Shown: positions 1 through 8,111, counted from the stretch's first letter. The stretch is DNA of 35,027 bases from Streptomyces sp. GKU 895 (GCA_002027195.1 MWJO01000092.1:1-35027), one strand, 5' to 3'. Made by a program: numbers and translations. The notes: generated from the sequence alone by a model not told the origin.

Positions 1-130
1 CGAGTCGGAGGTAGCGGCCGATGGTGTCGCGGGGCTCGGCGGGCGCCGGCTGTTCCAGGCGTCGCAGGTTGGCGTCCGATACGCCTCACGGCAAGCTGAA
101 CCACCCCCGGCGACCCCGGGCAACGCCGCG

Positions 131-1441
131 CTACACCGCCGGAATCACCGCCGACACCCGGAAACCCCCCGCGTCCGTCGGCCCGGACACAAAAACCCCG
201 CCCAGCGCGGCGACCCGCTCCTTCATCCCCACCAGCCCGTTCCCCCCGGACGGCAACCGCGCCGACGACGCCACCGACACCTCCGGCGGCGGCTCGTTCT
301 CCACCTGCATCGCGATCTCCGACCCCCGGTGCGCGAGCCGTACGTGCGTCTTCGCGCCCGCCGCGTGCTTGTGGACGTTGGTCAACGCCTCCTGCACGAC
401 CCTGTACGCGGTCTGCTCGATCTCCCCCGCGTACGACCGCACGTCCCCCTCCACGGTCAGATCCACGACCATCCCCGCGGCCGCCGACTGCCCGATCAAC
501 TCCTCCAACTCCGACAGACAAGGCCCGTCGGACTCCTCCACGGCCCTCGACGCGGCAGCGGCAGCCGCAGCGGCAACCCCCACAGCGGCCAACGGCACGG
601 CGGCCCGCCGCGCGGCAGCCCCGTCCCCGCTCCGCAGCACCCCGAGCATCTCCCGCAACTCGGTCAGCGCCTGCCGCCCCATGTCCCCCACCAACGCGGC
701 GTTCTTGACGGCCTTCTCCGGATCCTTCCGCGCAACGGCCTGCAACGCGGCCGCATGCACCACCATCAGGCTCACCCGATGCGCGACGACGTCATGCATC
801 TCCCGGGCGATCCGGGTCCGCTCCTCATTACGCGCCCACTCGGCCCGTTCCTCCGCCCGCTCGGCAAGCAGCTGAAGCTCCCGCTCCAGACTGTCGGCAC
901 GCTCACGGAGACTCTCCATCAGCCGCCGCCGAGCCCCGACGTACAGCCCGAGCAGCAGGGGCGGGGCGGTCAACCCAATCGAAATGGCAATCGCGGCGAA
1001 CGGAACGGACCACCCCCCGAGGTCGCTCTCCCCCGTCTCCATGCTCTGCCGCACCCGCACGAACATCACGATCAGCATGCCGACGAACGACATCCCGGCC
1101 AGCGACCCGATGATCCGCCGCGGCAGCTCGGAGGCGGCGAGGGTGTACAGGCCGACGATGCCCATGAGGTACCCCATCTGGGCAGGCGTGATCGCGATGG
1201 ACACCAGCACCACCGCGATCGGCCACTTCCGCCGCACGAGCAGCGCGGCACCGGCGAGCGCCCCGAAGACGACCCCCGCCGCCGTCGGGATCCCGGCGTC
1301 CCCGGCGAAGTCGACGCCCTCGACCGCGCACTCGAGCACGGAGACGAACGCGAGGCCGATGTCCAACAGTGCGGTACGCCACCTGGCCCACCACCACGGC
1401 CCCGTCCGGGCCGCGGCGTGGTCTTCCCCCGTCGTGGTCAT
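131..1441 (-). CDS. Two-component sensor histidine kinase, NarL/DesK-like (HisKA_3)
   Basis: A 436-residue membrane sensor kinase. Hydrophobic segments occupy about residues 22-40, 51-69, 73-103, 111-130 and 147-170, followed by a helical linker (171-205). The dimerisation/phosphoacceptor motif REMHDVVAHRVSL places the phosphorylated histidine at about residue 216, the arrangement of the HisKA_3 family that feeds LuxR/NarL-type regulators. The C-terminal HATPase domain shows NVHKHA (N box) and GNGLVGMKERVAALGG (G box). An alanine-rich stretch (about 275-300) lies between DHp and ATPase domains. Start ATG at 1441; stop TAG at 131-133. The partner regulator, usually directly downstream, would lie left of the window edge and is not visible. 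Signal sensed is unknown. Confidence 0.93.
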   Translation of the reverse strand: MTTTGEDHAAARTGPWWWARWRTALLDIGLAFVSVLECAVEGVDFAGDAGIPTAAGVVFGALAGAALLVRRKWPIAVVLVSIAITPAQMGYLMGIVGLYTLAASELPRRIIGSLAGMSFVGMLIVMFVRVRQSMETGESDLGGWSVPFAAIAISIGLTAPPLLLGLYVGARRRLMESLRERADSLERELQLLAERAEERAEWARNEERTRIAREMHDVVAHRVSLMVVHAAALQAVARKDPEKAVKNAALVGDMGRQALTELREMLGVLRSGDGAAARRAAVPLAAVGVAAAAAAAASRAVEESDGPCLSELEELIGQSAAAGMVVDLTVEGDVRSYAGEIEQTAYRVVQEALTNVHKHAAGAKTHVRLAHRGSEIAMQVENEPPPEVSVASSARLPSGGNGLVGMKERVAALGGVFVSGPTDAGGFRVSAVIPAV

Positions 1442-1602
1442 GCCTCCAGCCTACGGGCGCAAGGCGCGGCTTTTCCGGTGAGTTTCCGGTACTGGCCTAC
1501 ACCACATGCCGTGACCGGCCAGAAGCGAAACCGCCCGATTTCCCTCGAACTGCTGAACCAGCCCCTGTTCGACCCCGGAAGCGGAGATTCCGTCTGGACG
1601 GT

Positions 1603-2469
1603 ATGCCTATGGCAACTTCACCTGGCAAATACGCCGACTTCGAGGGGCTGCGGGAGCGGGCGGTGGCGCTACGGCGGGCAGGACTCAGCCGACGCCAGAT
1701 CCGCGACCGTCTGCGCGTCGACAACAACGACATCCTCAACCGCCTCCTGGAGGGCGAGCCCCCTCCGGAATGGACGAAGCGCCCGAACGCGAAGGACGAC
1801 CTGAGGGACCGCGCGAGGGAGCTACGGCTCCAGGGCTGGACGTACGACCAGATCCAGGTGGAGCTGGGGTGCTCGAAGAGTTCGATCTCACTGTGGGTGC
1901 GGGACCTGCCGAAGCCGGAGCGGCGCGAACCGTCGGAGCAGGCGAAGCTGGCAGCGAGGAAAAGGTGGGAGCACGAACTGGCGATGAGGGACGAGGAGCG
2001 CCAGAGGACCAAAGCAGCTGCAAGCGCGCAGTTTGGCGAGATGTCCGACCGCGACCTGTTCATTGCGGGGGTTGCCCTCTACTGGGCCGAGGGTTCCAAG
2101 GACAAGGTCTACGCGCGCCGAGAGAACGTCCTCTTCGTCAATAGCGACCCCGGCGTGATTCAGCTCTATCTCGCTTGGCTCGACCTGCTCGGCGTGGCCC
2201 CGGAGCGCCTGACATACCGCGTCATGATCCACATGACGGCGGACGTTGAGAGCGCCAAGCGCTATTGGGCGGACCTCGTAGGCGTCGACGTCACCCGTTT
2301 TCAGAGGACGACGATCAAGAAGCACAACCCCAAGACCGTGCGCAAGAACGTTGGCGACGACTACCGAGGCTGCCTGGTGATCCGCGTGGCACAGGGCGCA
2401 GAGCTCTACCGCAAGATCGAAGGCTGGTGGAAGGGAATGGTGGCTCAGGCCCCAGCACGACTCAGGTAA
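1603..2469 (+). CDS. Double helix-turn-helix protein with LAGLIDADG-like domain
   Basis: A 288-residue soluble protein if started at ATG 1603 (ATG 1609 is equally possible; no good ribosome site decides). The frame is open further upstream, but that stretch is not protein-like. Two HTH segments are visible: about residues 26-48 (GLSRRQIRDRL) and 77-101 (GWTYDQIQVELGCSKSSISLWV), both resembling resolvase/invertase-type HTHs. A basic, probably helical linker (103-140) leads to FIAGVALYWAEGSK (153-166), which resembles a single LAGLIDADG helix ending in an acidic residue plus G-S, followed by FVNSDPGVI (178-186), a pattern common in LAGLIDADG-like domains. The C-terminus keeps conserved-looking TTIKKHNPKTVRKN. 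Nuclease or regulatory activity is inference; conserved hypothetical in my judgement. It ends 15 bp before tRNA-Gln. Confidence 0.8.
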   Translation: MPMATSPGKYADFEGLRERAVALRRAGLSRRQIRDRLRVDNNDILNRLLEGEPPPEWTKRPNAKDDLRDRARELRLQGWTYDQIQVELGCSKSSISLWVRDLPKPERREPSEQAKLAARKRWEHELAMRDEERQRTKAAASAQFGEMSDRDLFIAGVALYWAEGSKDKVYARRENVLFVNSDPGVIQLYLAWLDLLGVAPERLTYRVMIHMTADVESAKRYWADLVGVDVTRFQRTTIKKHNPKTVRKNVGDDYRGCLVIRVAQGAELYRKIEGWWKGMVAQAPARLR

Positions 2470-2472
2470 GGT
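2467..2472 (+). promoter_or_regulatory. Possible -10 box for tRNA-Gln
   Basis: TAAGGT fits the actinobacterial -10 pattern TANNNT and would start transcription a few bases before the tRNA at 2485. Its first three bases are the stop codon of the upstream gene. No convincing -35 box is seen at the usual distance, so this is weak; the tRNA could instead be cotranscribed. Confidence 0.25.
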
Positions 2473-2484
2473 CTGACGCAGCCA

Positions 2485-2557
2485 TCCGCCATGGGGTAAC
2501 TGGTAGCCCGCGGGCCTTTGAAGCCCTGTAGTGCTGGTTCGAATCCAGCTGGCGGAG
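2485..2557 (+). tRNA. tRNA-Gln (anticodon UUG)
   Basis: A complete cloverleaf can be folded. Acceptor TCCGCCA (2485-2491) pairs with TGGCGGA (2550-2556); U1-A72 and discriminator G73 (2557) are typical glutamine identity features. The D arm has GGGT/GCCC with G18G19, the T arm is GCTGG-TTCGAAT-CCAGC, and the anticodon loop CTTTGAA gives anticodon TTG. The variable loop is 5 nt. CCA is not encoded (CTG follows). One oddity is a C27/U43 mismatch at the top of the anticodon stem. The gene lies between the HTH/LAGLIDADG-like gene and glmU. Confidence 0.95.
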
Positions 2558-2568
2558 CTGCGAGGTTC

Positions 2569-2594
2569 GGGCCCTGACAGCACAGTCAGGGCCC
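2569..2594 (+). terminator. Hairpin terminator after tRNA-Gln
   Basis: A perfect 10-bp stem (GGGCCCTGAC / GTCAGGGCCC) with loop AGCACA begins 12 bases after the tRNA. There is no U-tract, as is common for Streptomyces terminators. It separates the tRNA from glmU. Confidence 0.75.
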
Positions 2595-2670
2595 ACACTC
2601 ATGTCCCCCAAGAAACACCCCGGTATCCTGCGGATGTCACCCCACCCTCTCCACAGCCGAAGGGCATCCC

Positions 2671-4119
2671 GTGAGCGCCAACCGCCCGGCAGCCGTCGTC
2701 GTTCTCGCAGCGGGTGAGGGCACCCGTATGAAGTCGGCCACACCCAAGGTTCTCCATGAGCTCTGCGGCCGCAGCCTCGTGGGCCATGTGCTCGCCGCAG
2801 CCCGCGAGTTGGACCCCGAGAATCTCGTCGTCGTCGTGGGGCACGCGCGTGAGAAGGTCACCGCGCATCTCAATGACATCGACCCCGACGTACGGACCGC
2901 CGTCCAGGCCGAGCAGAACGGCACCGGGCACGCCGTACGGATGGGACTGGAAGAGCTCGGTGGGGTCGTCGACGGGACCGTCGTGGTCGTCTGCGGTGAC
3001 ACTCCCCTTCTCACCGGTGAGACCCTCCTCGCCCTCGCGCACACGCACTCCACCGACGGCAACGCCGTCACCGTCCTGACCGCCGAGGTCCCGGACGCCA
3101 CGGGGTACGGGCGGATCGTGCGGGACGGCGCCTCGGGTGCCGTCACCGAGATCGTCGAGCACAAGGACGCCTCCGACTCGCAGCGCGCGATCCGTGAGAT
3201 CAACTCCGGGGTGTTCGCGTTCGACGGGCAGCTGCTCGCCGATGCTCTCGGGAAGGTCAGGACCGACAACTCGCAGGGCGAGGAGTACCTCACCGACGTA
3301 CTCGGGATTCTGCGCGAGGCAGGTCACCGCGTGGGGGCTTCCGTCGCCGCCGACCACCGTGAGATCGCCGGCATCAACAACCGCGTCCAGCTCAGCGAGG
3401 CCCGCCGGATTCTCAACGACCGGCTGCTGACCGAGGCCATGCTCGCCGGGGTCACCGTCATCGACCCCGCCTCCACCTGGGTCGACGTGACCGTCACCTT
3501 CGATCAGGACGCGGTCGTCCACCCGAACACCCAGCTGCACGGCACCACTCACATCGGCTCCTACGCCGAGGTCGGTCCCAACAGCCGGCTGACCGACACC
3601 CACGTGGGCGCCGGGGCCCGCGTCGACAACACCGTGTCGTACGGGGCGCACATCGGCCCGGACGCGTCCGTGGGGCCGTACGCCTATCTGCGGCCCGGTA
3701 CCCGCCTCGGCGCGAAGGGCAAGATCGGGACGTACGTCGAGACGAAGAACGCCTCGATCGGGGAGGGGACGAAGATTCCCCATCTCTCCTACGTCGGTGA
3801 CGCGACGATCGGCGAGTACTCCAACATCGGTGCCGCGAGCGTGTTCGTGAACTACGACGGGCAGGACAAGCATCACACCACCGTCGGGTCGCACTGCCGG
3901 ACGGGTTCGGACAACATGTTTGTGGCGCCTGTCACGGTCGGGGACGGCGCGTACACCGCCGCAGGGTCGGTGATCACGAAGGACGTGCCGCCCGGTTCGC
4001 TGGCCGTGGCCCGTGGCCAGCAGCGGAATATCGAGGGTTGGGTGGCCCGTAAGCGTCCGGGAAGCGCGGCGGCGAAGGCGGCCGAGGCGGCTTCCCGGGA
4101 GCCGGGCAGCGAGGGCTGA
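2671..4119 (+). CDS. glmU: Bifunctional UDP-GlcNAc pyrophosphorylase / glucosamine-1-P acetyltransferase
   Basis: GlmU makes UDP-N-acetylglucosamine for peptidoglycan in the cytoplasm: the C-terminal half acetylates glucosamine-1-phosphate with acetyl-CoA, the N-terminal half transfers UMP from UTP. The 482-residue protein begins at GTG 2671 so that the nucleotide-binding motif LAAGEGTRM lies at residues 12-20, followed by KVLHELCGRSL. Other uridylyltransferase signatures are QAEQNGTGHAV and VVCGDTPLL. From about residue 255 the sequence is a left-handed beta-helix of hexapeptide repeats (VDVTVTF, NTQLHGTTHIG, ASIGEGTKIPHLSYVGDATIGEYSNIG). The tail after about 455 is Ala/Glu-rich. The ribosome site is weak (GAAGGG about 7 bases upstream). 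First gene of the glmU-prs-rplY-pth run. Confidence 0.98.
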   Translation: MSANRPAAVVVLAAGEGTRMKSATPKVLHELCGRSLVGHVLAAARELDPENLVVVVGHAREKVTAHLNDIDPDVRTAVQAEQNGTGHAVRMGLEELGGVVDGTVVVVCGDTPLLTGETLLALAHTHSTDGNAVTVLTAEVPDATGYGRIVRDGASGAVTEIVEHKDASDSQRAIREINSGVFAFDGQLLADALGKVRTDNSQGEEYLTDVLGILREAGHRVGASVAADHREIAGINNRVQLSEARRILNDRLLTEAMLAGVTVIDPASTWVDVTVTFDQDAVVHPNTQLHGTTHIGSYAEVGPNSRLTDTHVGAGARVDNTVSYGAHIGPDASVGPYAYLRPGTRLGAKGKIGTYVETKNASIGEGTKIPHLSYVGDATIGEYSNIGAASVFVNYDGQDKHHTTVGSHCRTGSDNMFVAPVTVGDGAYTAAGSVITKDVPPGSLAVARGQQRNIEGWVARKRPGSAAAKAAEAASREPGSEG

Positions 4120-4253
4120 CCGGAAACAGGTGCGTCAAACACGGCGTACCGTGATAAGTGCACACCCGCACCCCACCAGCTGAGACGGCCCCGTCGCGCC
4201 CAGCGGCGAGGTCTCTCGACACCCAGCTGAGACACCTCTGAGGAGACAGTGCT

Positions 4254-5234
4254 GTGACCGGGATCAAGACGACCGGCGAGAAGAAGATGATGTTCTTCTC
4301 CGGCCGCGCCCACCCCGAGCTTGCCGAGGAGGTCGCCCAGCAGCTGGGTGTCGGGGTCGTCCCGACGAAGGCCTTCGACTTCGCCAATGGCGAGATCTAC
4401 GTCCGTTACCAGGAGTCGGCGCGTGGTGCGGACTGCTTCCTGATCCAGAGCCACACGGCTCCGATCAACAAGTGGATCATGGAGCAGCTGATCATGATCG
4501 ATGCCCTGAAGAGGGCTTCGGCGCGTTCCATCACCGTGATCGTGCCGTTCTACGGGTATGCGCGTCAGGACAAGAAGCACCGCGGGCGTGAGCCGATCTC
4601 GGCCCGTCTCATCGCCGATCTGATGAAGACGGCCGGCGCGGACCGCATTCTCACGGTGGATCTGCACACGGACCAGATCCAGGGTTTCTTCGACGGTCCG
4701 GTCGACCACCTCTTCGCGCTGCCGCTGCTGGCGGACTACGTGGGGGCGAAGGTCGACAAGGACAAGCTGACGGTCGTGTCTCCTGACGCCGGTCGTGTTC
4801 GTGTCGCCGACCGCTGGTGCGACCGTCTCGGCGCTCCGCTGGCGATCGTGCACAAGCGGCGGGACAAGGACGTGGCGAACCAGGTCACCGTGCATGAGGT
4901 GGTCGGTGAGGTGAAGGGTCGCGTCTGCGTGCTCGTCGACGACATGATCGACACCGGTGGCACGATCTGCGCTGCCGCGGACGCGCTGTTCGCGCACGGT
5001 GCCGAGGACGTCATCGTGACGGCGACGCACGGTGTGCTGTCGGGTCCGGCGGCGGACCGGCTGAAGAACTCCCGGGTGAGCGAGTTCGTGTTCACGAACA
5101 CGCTGCCGACGCCGGGTGAGCTGGGTCGTGACCTGGACAAGATGACGGTGCTGTCGATCGCGCCGACGATCGCGAGTGCGGTGCGTGAGGTGTTCGAGGA
5201 CGGTTCGGTGACGAGCCTGTTCGACGAGCAGTAG
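4254..5234 (+). CDS. prs: Ribose-phosphate pyrophosphokinase (PRPP synthetase)
   Basis: Converts ribose-5-phosphate and ATP to PRPP, the precursor of purines, pyrimidines, histidine, tryptophan and NAD. The 326-residue protein starts at GTG 4254 with GAGGAG about 8 bases upstream. Visible motifs: the N-terminal FSGRAHPELAEEVAQQLG, the ATP-binding region FYGYARQDKKHRGREPIS (about residues 100-117), the flexible DLHTDQIQGFF segment, and the PRPP-binding loop VLVDDMIDTGGT (about 224-235). Length and motifs match class I PRPP synthetases. A 134-bp gap containing a repeated CCAGCTGAGAC element separates it from glmU, so it may have its own promoter. Confidence 0.98.
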   Translation: MTGIKTTGEKKMMFFSGRAHPELAEEVAQQLGVGVVPTKAFDFANGEIYVRYQESARGADCFLIQSHTAPINKWIMEQLIMIDALKRASARSITVIVPFYGYARQDKKHRGREPISARLIADLMKTAGADRILTVDLHTDQIQGFFDGPVDHLFALPLLADYVGAKVDKDKLTVVSPDAGRVRVADRWCDRLGAPLAIVHKRRDKDVANQVTVHEVVGEVKGRVCVLVDDMIDTGGTICAAADALFAHGAEDVIVTATHGVLSGPAADRLKNSRVSEFVFTNTLPTPGELGRDLDKMTVLSIAPTIASAVREVFEDGSVTSLFDEQ

Positions 5235-5249
5235 GCCCTTGCCCATGGG

Positions 5250-5277
5250 GCAGAACGCTTCTGCATGATCGATTTTT
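5250..5277 (+). terminator. Weak hairpin after prs
   Basis: GCAGAA (5250-5255) and TTCTGC (5259-5264) form a 6-bp stem with a 3-base loop, followed shortly by a run of five T (5273-5277). This is T-rich for the region and could terminate prs transcription, but the stem is short. Confidence 0.4.
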
Positions 5278-5435
5278 CTGCGGCCTTCCTTGCTGAGTAC
5301 ACTGCACAAGTTGCTCGGCGAGGGAGGCCGTCCTCATTTCTGGTGAGGTCGGCGATCCGTTATCGACGCGCTCTTCGTAGCAGGCCGTTCGTGGCCGGGT
5401 GACCTGTCCGTTTCTCACCCATACGAGGAGTGATC

Positions 5436-6029
5436 ATGTCCGAGGTGAAGCTCACCGCCGAGACCCGTACCGAGTTCGGCAAGGGTGCCGCCCGTCGCAT
5501 CCGCCGTGACGCCAAGGTTCCCGGTGTTCTCTACGGCCACGGTTCCGACCCGCTGCACCTGACCCTCCCGGGCCACGACCTGCTGCTGGCGCTGCGTACG
5601 CCGAACGTCCTGATCTCCCTGGACATCGACGGCAAGACCAACGAGCTGGCGATCCCGAAGTCGGTTCAGCGTGACCCGATCAAGGGCTTCCTGGAGCACG
5701 TCGACCTGCTGCTGGTCAAGCGTGGCGAGAAGGTCACGGTCGAGATCCCGGTCCACGCCGAGGGCGAGCTGGCCGCCGGCGGCAACCTGCTGGAGCACGT
5801 GCTGAACGCGCTTCCGGTCGAGGCCGAGGCCACCCACATCCCCGAGGCCGTCACGGTCTCCGTCGAGGGCCTGGAGGCCGGTGCCTCCATCCACGCCAAG
5901 GACATCAAGCTGCCCTCCGGTGTGACCCTGGCCGTCGACGAGGACGCTGTCGTTCTCCAGGTGCTGGCCGCGCAGGCCGAGGAGGCCTCTGAGGAGGCTG
6001 CCGAGGGCGACGAGGCCGCCGAGGCCTGA
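5436..6029 (+). CDS. rplY: 50S ribosomal protein L25 / general stress protein Ctc
   Basis: A 5S rRNA-binding ribosomal protein of the long Ctc type, 197 residues: an N-terminal L25 beta-barrel (about 1-95, with TRTEFGKGAARRIRR and VPGVLYGHG) and the C-terminal TL5/Ctc domain (about 100-185). The tail is an acidic, alanine-rich low-complexity stretch (EEASEEAAEGDEAAEA). ATG 5436 is chosen because GAGGAG at 5425-5430 sits 5 bases upstream; an in-frame GTG at 5430 overlaps that site. The 201-bp gap before it suggests an independent promoter; the following gene is pth, a common pairing. Confidence 0.97.
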   Translation: MSEVKLTAETRTEFGKGAARRIRRDAKVPGVLYGHGSDPLHLTLPGHDLLLALRTPNVLISLDIDGKTNELAIPKSVQRDPIKGFLEHVDLLLVKRGEKVTVEIPVHAEGELAAGGNLLEHVLNALPVEAEATHIPEAVTVSVEGLEAGASIHAKDIKLPSGVTLAVDEDAVVLQVLAAQAEEASEEAAEGDEAAEA

Positions 6030-6074
6030 GCCTGAAGGCTCTGCGGTAGCTCGCAGGGGCTCTGCAAGAATTCA

Positions 6075-6108
6075 CCGGCCGCCGCTTCCGTACGGGAGTG
6101 GCGGCCGG
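6075..6108 (+). terminator. Long hairpin between rplY and pth
   Basis: CCGGCCGCC at the left pairs with GGCGGCCGG at the right, and the interior (around CCGTACGG) continues pairing with a few G-T pairs, giving an almost uninterrupted hairpin. It lies 45 bases after the rplY stop and only 8 bases before the pth ribosome site, so it could terminate rplY transcripts or act as a partial terminator/attenuator for pth. Confidence 0.6.
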
Positions 6109-6130
6109 CGCATATCGAGGAGACATGGAC

Positions 6131-6727
6131 GTGACGACCCCCGCCAACGAGCCCTGGCTGATCGTCGGGCTCGGCAACCCCGGGCCGGAGTACGCGGCCA
6201 ACCGGCACAACGTCGGTTTCATGGTGGCCGATCTGCTGGCCGAGCGGATCGGGGGGAGGTTCAAGCGGGCCGGCAAGGCGCAGGCGCAGGTCGTGGAGGG
6301 GCGGATCGGGCCGCCGGGGCCGCTGAACCGCCGGGTGATCCTGGCGAAGCCGATGTCGTACATGAACCTGTCCGGTGGGCCGGTGAACGCGCTCAAGGAC
6401 TTCTACAAGGTGCCCGTCGCCAACATCGTGGCCGTTCATGACGAGTTGGACATCGACTACGGGGTGCTGCGGTTGAAGCTCGGGGGCGGGGACAACGGGC
6501 ACAACGGGCTGAAGTCGATGACGAAGGCGTTCGGTGCCGAGTATCACCGGGTGCGGTTCGGGATCGGGCGGCCTCCGGGGCGGATGCAGGTCGCGGACTT
6601 CGTGCTGAAGGACTTCTCCTCCGCGGAGCGCAAGGAGCTCGACTACTTCGTGGACCGGGCGGCGGACGCGGTGGAGTGTCTGGTGATCGAGGGGCTGGAG
6701 CGGGCGCAAAGCACGTACAACTCCTGA
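6131..6727 (+). CDS. pth: Peptidyl-tRNA hydrolase
   Basis: Hydrolyses the ester bond of peptidyl-tRNA released by stalled ribosomes, recycling tRNA. 198 residues if started at GTG 6131, which has GAGGAG (6117-6122) 8 bases upstream; the in-frame ATG at 6125 is only 2 bases from that site but would add just two residues. Motifs: GLGNPGPEYAANRHNVGF with the catalytic histidine of NRHNVGF, KPMSYMNLSG, HDELDIDYG and the tRNA-contacting GGGDNGHNGLKS. Length is typical. Follows rplY after a strong hairpin and may be partly coexpressed with it. Confidence 0.97.
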   Translation: MTTPANEPWLIVGLGNPGPEYAANRHNVGFMVADLLAERIGGRFKRAGKAQAQVVEGRIGPPGPLNRRVILAKPMSYMNLSGGPVNALKDFYKVPVANIVAVHDELDIDYGVLRLKLGGGDNGHNGLKSMTKAFGAEYHRVRFGIGRPPGRMQVADFVLKDFSSAERKELDYFVDRAADAVECLVIEGLERAQSTYNS

Positions 6728-6767
6728 CTTGTCCGGTCGCGGACCGGGCCCAGGTTGACGGGCCGTT

Positions 6768-6798
6768 CAGGCATGGCCAATGATCCCGGCCATGCCTG
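6768..6798 (+). terminator. Hairpin spanning the start of the next gene
   Basis: CAGGCATGGCC (6768-6778) and GGCCATGCCTG (6788-6798) form a perfect 11-bp stem around a 9-base loop. It begins 41 bases after the pth stop and covers both candidate ATG starts (6780 in the loop, 6792 in the right arm) of the following membrane-protein gene. It can be read as a pth terminator or as a structure that hides the downstream start. Confidence 0.5.
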
Positions 6799-7286
6799 CC
6801 ACCGCCTCCGTCTCCGCCCGCCAGGCCTCGGCTGCCGCCCTCCGGTTCGGGCGGCTCGCGGCGATGGGTGCGGTCGCGGTGCTGATCCTGATCGCGGGGG
6901 TGTGGGCGTCGTGGGGCACCGCGCAGCACGTGATGCTGACGAAGGGCCGGGAGAGCGGCACGATCGAGGTGACGCGGTGCGGGGAGGACACGTGCAGCGG
7001 GCCGTACACGCCGGTCTCCGAGGGGTCCACGGCGCGGGCCGAGGTCGTCATCGAGAAGACGGTCGCCGTGAAGAAGGGCGAGACGTACACGGTCGTCGTG
7101 AAGCCGAGCAGTGACGAGGTCGTACGGTCCGGGCCTGCCGGGATTCTCTATGCCTGGGTTCCGCTGGGTGGTGCGCTGTTGCTGGCGTCGGTCGTGGTGG
7201 CGGGCGGGTTGGGGCGTACGCGGGGCGCGTGGGTCATGGCGGGGGCGGGTGTCGCGCTGCTCACCGCAGCTTTCGTGACGATCTGA
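6780..7286 (+). CDS. Small three-TM membrane protein, unknown function
   Basis: A 168-residue protein I cannot assign to a family. One hydrophobic helix at about 25-45 (MGAVAVLILIAGVWASWG) is followed by a probably extracytoplasmic domain with a cysteine pair (RCGEDTCSG) and beta-rich sequence (AEVVIEKTVAVKKGETYTVVV), then two C-terminal helices (about 120-143 and 149-167). The two cysteines could form a disulphide outside the cell. The start is uncertain: ATG 6780 and ATG 6792 both lie in a hairpin and neither has a clear ribosome site. Coding is supported by length, codon pattern and membrane topology. Confidence 0.8.
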   Translation: MIPAMPATASVSARQASAAALRFGRLAAMGAVAVLILIAGVWASWGTAQHVMLTKGRESGTIEVTRCGEDTCSGPYTPVSEGSTARAEVVIEKTVAVKKGETYTVVVKPSSDEVVRSGPAGILYAWVPLGGALLLASVVVAGGLGRTRGAWVMAGAGVALLTAAFVTI

Positions 7287-7341
7287 AAGCTTTCGCCGTT
7301 CTGTCTTTCTGTGAAGGGTGTGAGTGTTGTCTGTTCGTGAT

Positions 7342-7354
7342 TGACCTGAGGTCA
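7342..7354. promoter_or_regulatory. Palindrome overlapping a possible -35 box
   Basis: TGACCT-G-AGGTCA is a perfect 6-1-6 palindrome 67 bases before the wall-protein start. It overlaps TTGACC (7341-7346), which resembles a -35 hexamer, so a protein bound here could control the downstream gene. No clear -10 box was found; the factor is unknown. Confidence 0.4.
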
Positions 7355-7421
7355 GTCGTGGCTGGAAGCTGAGCCGCCCCCTCCACATCTTCCCTGCCAC
7401 ATCTCGAAGATGGACTGCCCC

Positions 7422-8111
7422 ATGCGTAGCCTCATCCGTGCCGGCGCCCTGTCCGCCGTCGCCGCTGCCGCCCTGTTCGCGGCCCCGAACGCCTATGCCA
7501 CCGCTCCCGGTGACAACGGCACTGTGAAGATCCACGACGCCACCACCGGCGAGGAGTTGCGTCGCAACGAGCCGCACGTGTGCACCTTCTACCTCGACGC
7601 GTTCGGTTTCGACTCCGTCCAGGAGGTGGACTGGCACATCGAGGCCTGGGCCCCGACGGCCGACGTCAAGGGCGAGACGGTGAAGTCCGGCGAGATCACC
7701 CTCGACGCCGAGGGCCACGGCCGGACCGAGGACCTGTCGCTGCCCGACGGCCACTACAAGCTGTTCTGGAACTTCGAGGGCGAGAAGGGCGCGGCCAAGC
7801 ACAAGGTCTTCTGGACCGACTGCGAGGGCTCCGACGACGGCAAGCCGAGCGAGACGCCGTCCTCGTCCGCTTCCTCGCCGGCTTCCTCCTCTCCCTCCGC
7901 CTCGCCGTCCGAGTCGGCGCCCGCCGGCGGGTCGTCCTCGGAGCCGTCGGCGTCCTCGTCGCCGTCCGCCCAGGGCGGCGGCAGCGGCGACGGCGACGGC
8001 GGTGACCTCGCGGAGACCGGCAACGGCGCCCCGGTGGGTCTGCTGGGCGGCGCCGCGGCGGCGCTGGTGGCCGCGGGCGGCTACCTGGTCTTCCGCCGCC
8101 GTAAGGCATAG
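7422..8111 (+). CDS. Sortase-anchored cell-wall surface protein (LAETG)
   Basis: A secreted protein of 229 residues from ATG 7422 (in-frame ATG 7410 adds MDCP). A Sec signal peptide (MRSLIRAG, hydrophobic core, cleavage near NAYA-TAPG at about residue 27) is followed by an about 110-residue globular domain with two cysteines (HVCTFYLDAFG and FWTDCEG). Next comes a long Ser/Pro/Ala-rich wall spanner (about 145-195), then the sorting signal LAETG, a hydrophobic helix and the basic tail FRRRKA. LAxTG is the motif of Streptomyces class E sortases; no sortase is in the window. The 3' end is the first copy of a 26-bp tandem repeat. The ligand or role of the globular domain is unknown. Confidence 0.9.
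   Translation: MRSLIRAGALSAVAAAALFAAPNAYATAPGDNGTVKIHDATTGEELRRNEPHVCTFYLDAFGFDSVQEVDWHIEAWAPTADVKGETVKSGEITLDAEGHGRTEDLSLPDGHYKLFWNFEGEKGAAKHKVFWTDCEGSDDGKPSETPSSSASSPASSSPSASPSESAPAGGSSSEPSASSSPSAQGGGSGDGDGGDLAETGNGAPVGLLGGAAAALVAAGGYLVFRRRKA

Noticed and set aside
1..130. A protein-like frame on the minus strand (DANLRRLEQPAPAEPRD...) left of the kinase gene
   Set aside because: It is preceded by an in-frame stop and has no ATG/GTG/TTG start; it does not resemble a receiver domain. Too short to call with the window edge so close.
2485..2594. tRNA-Gln as attachment site of an integrated element
   Set aside because: No integrase, no repeat of the tRNA 3' end within the window, and flanking genes are conserved housekeeping genes.
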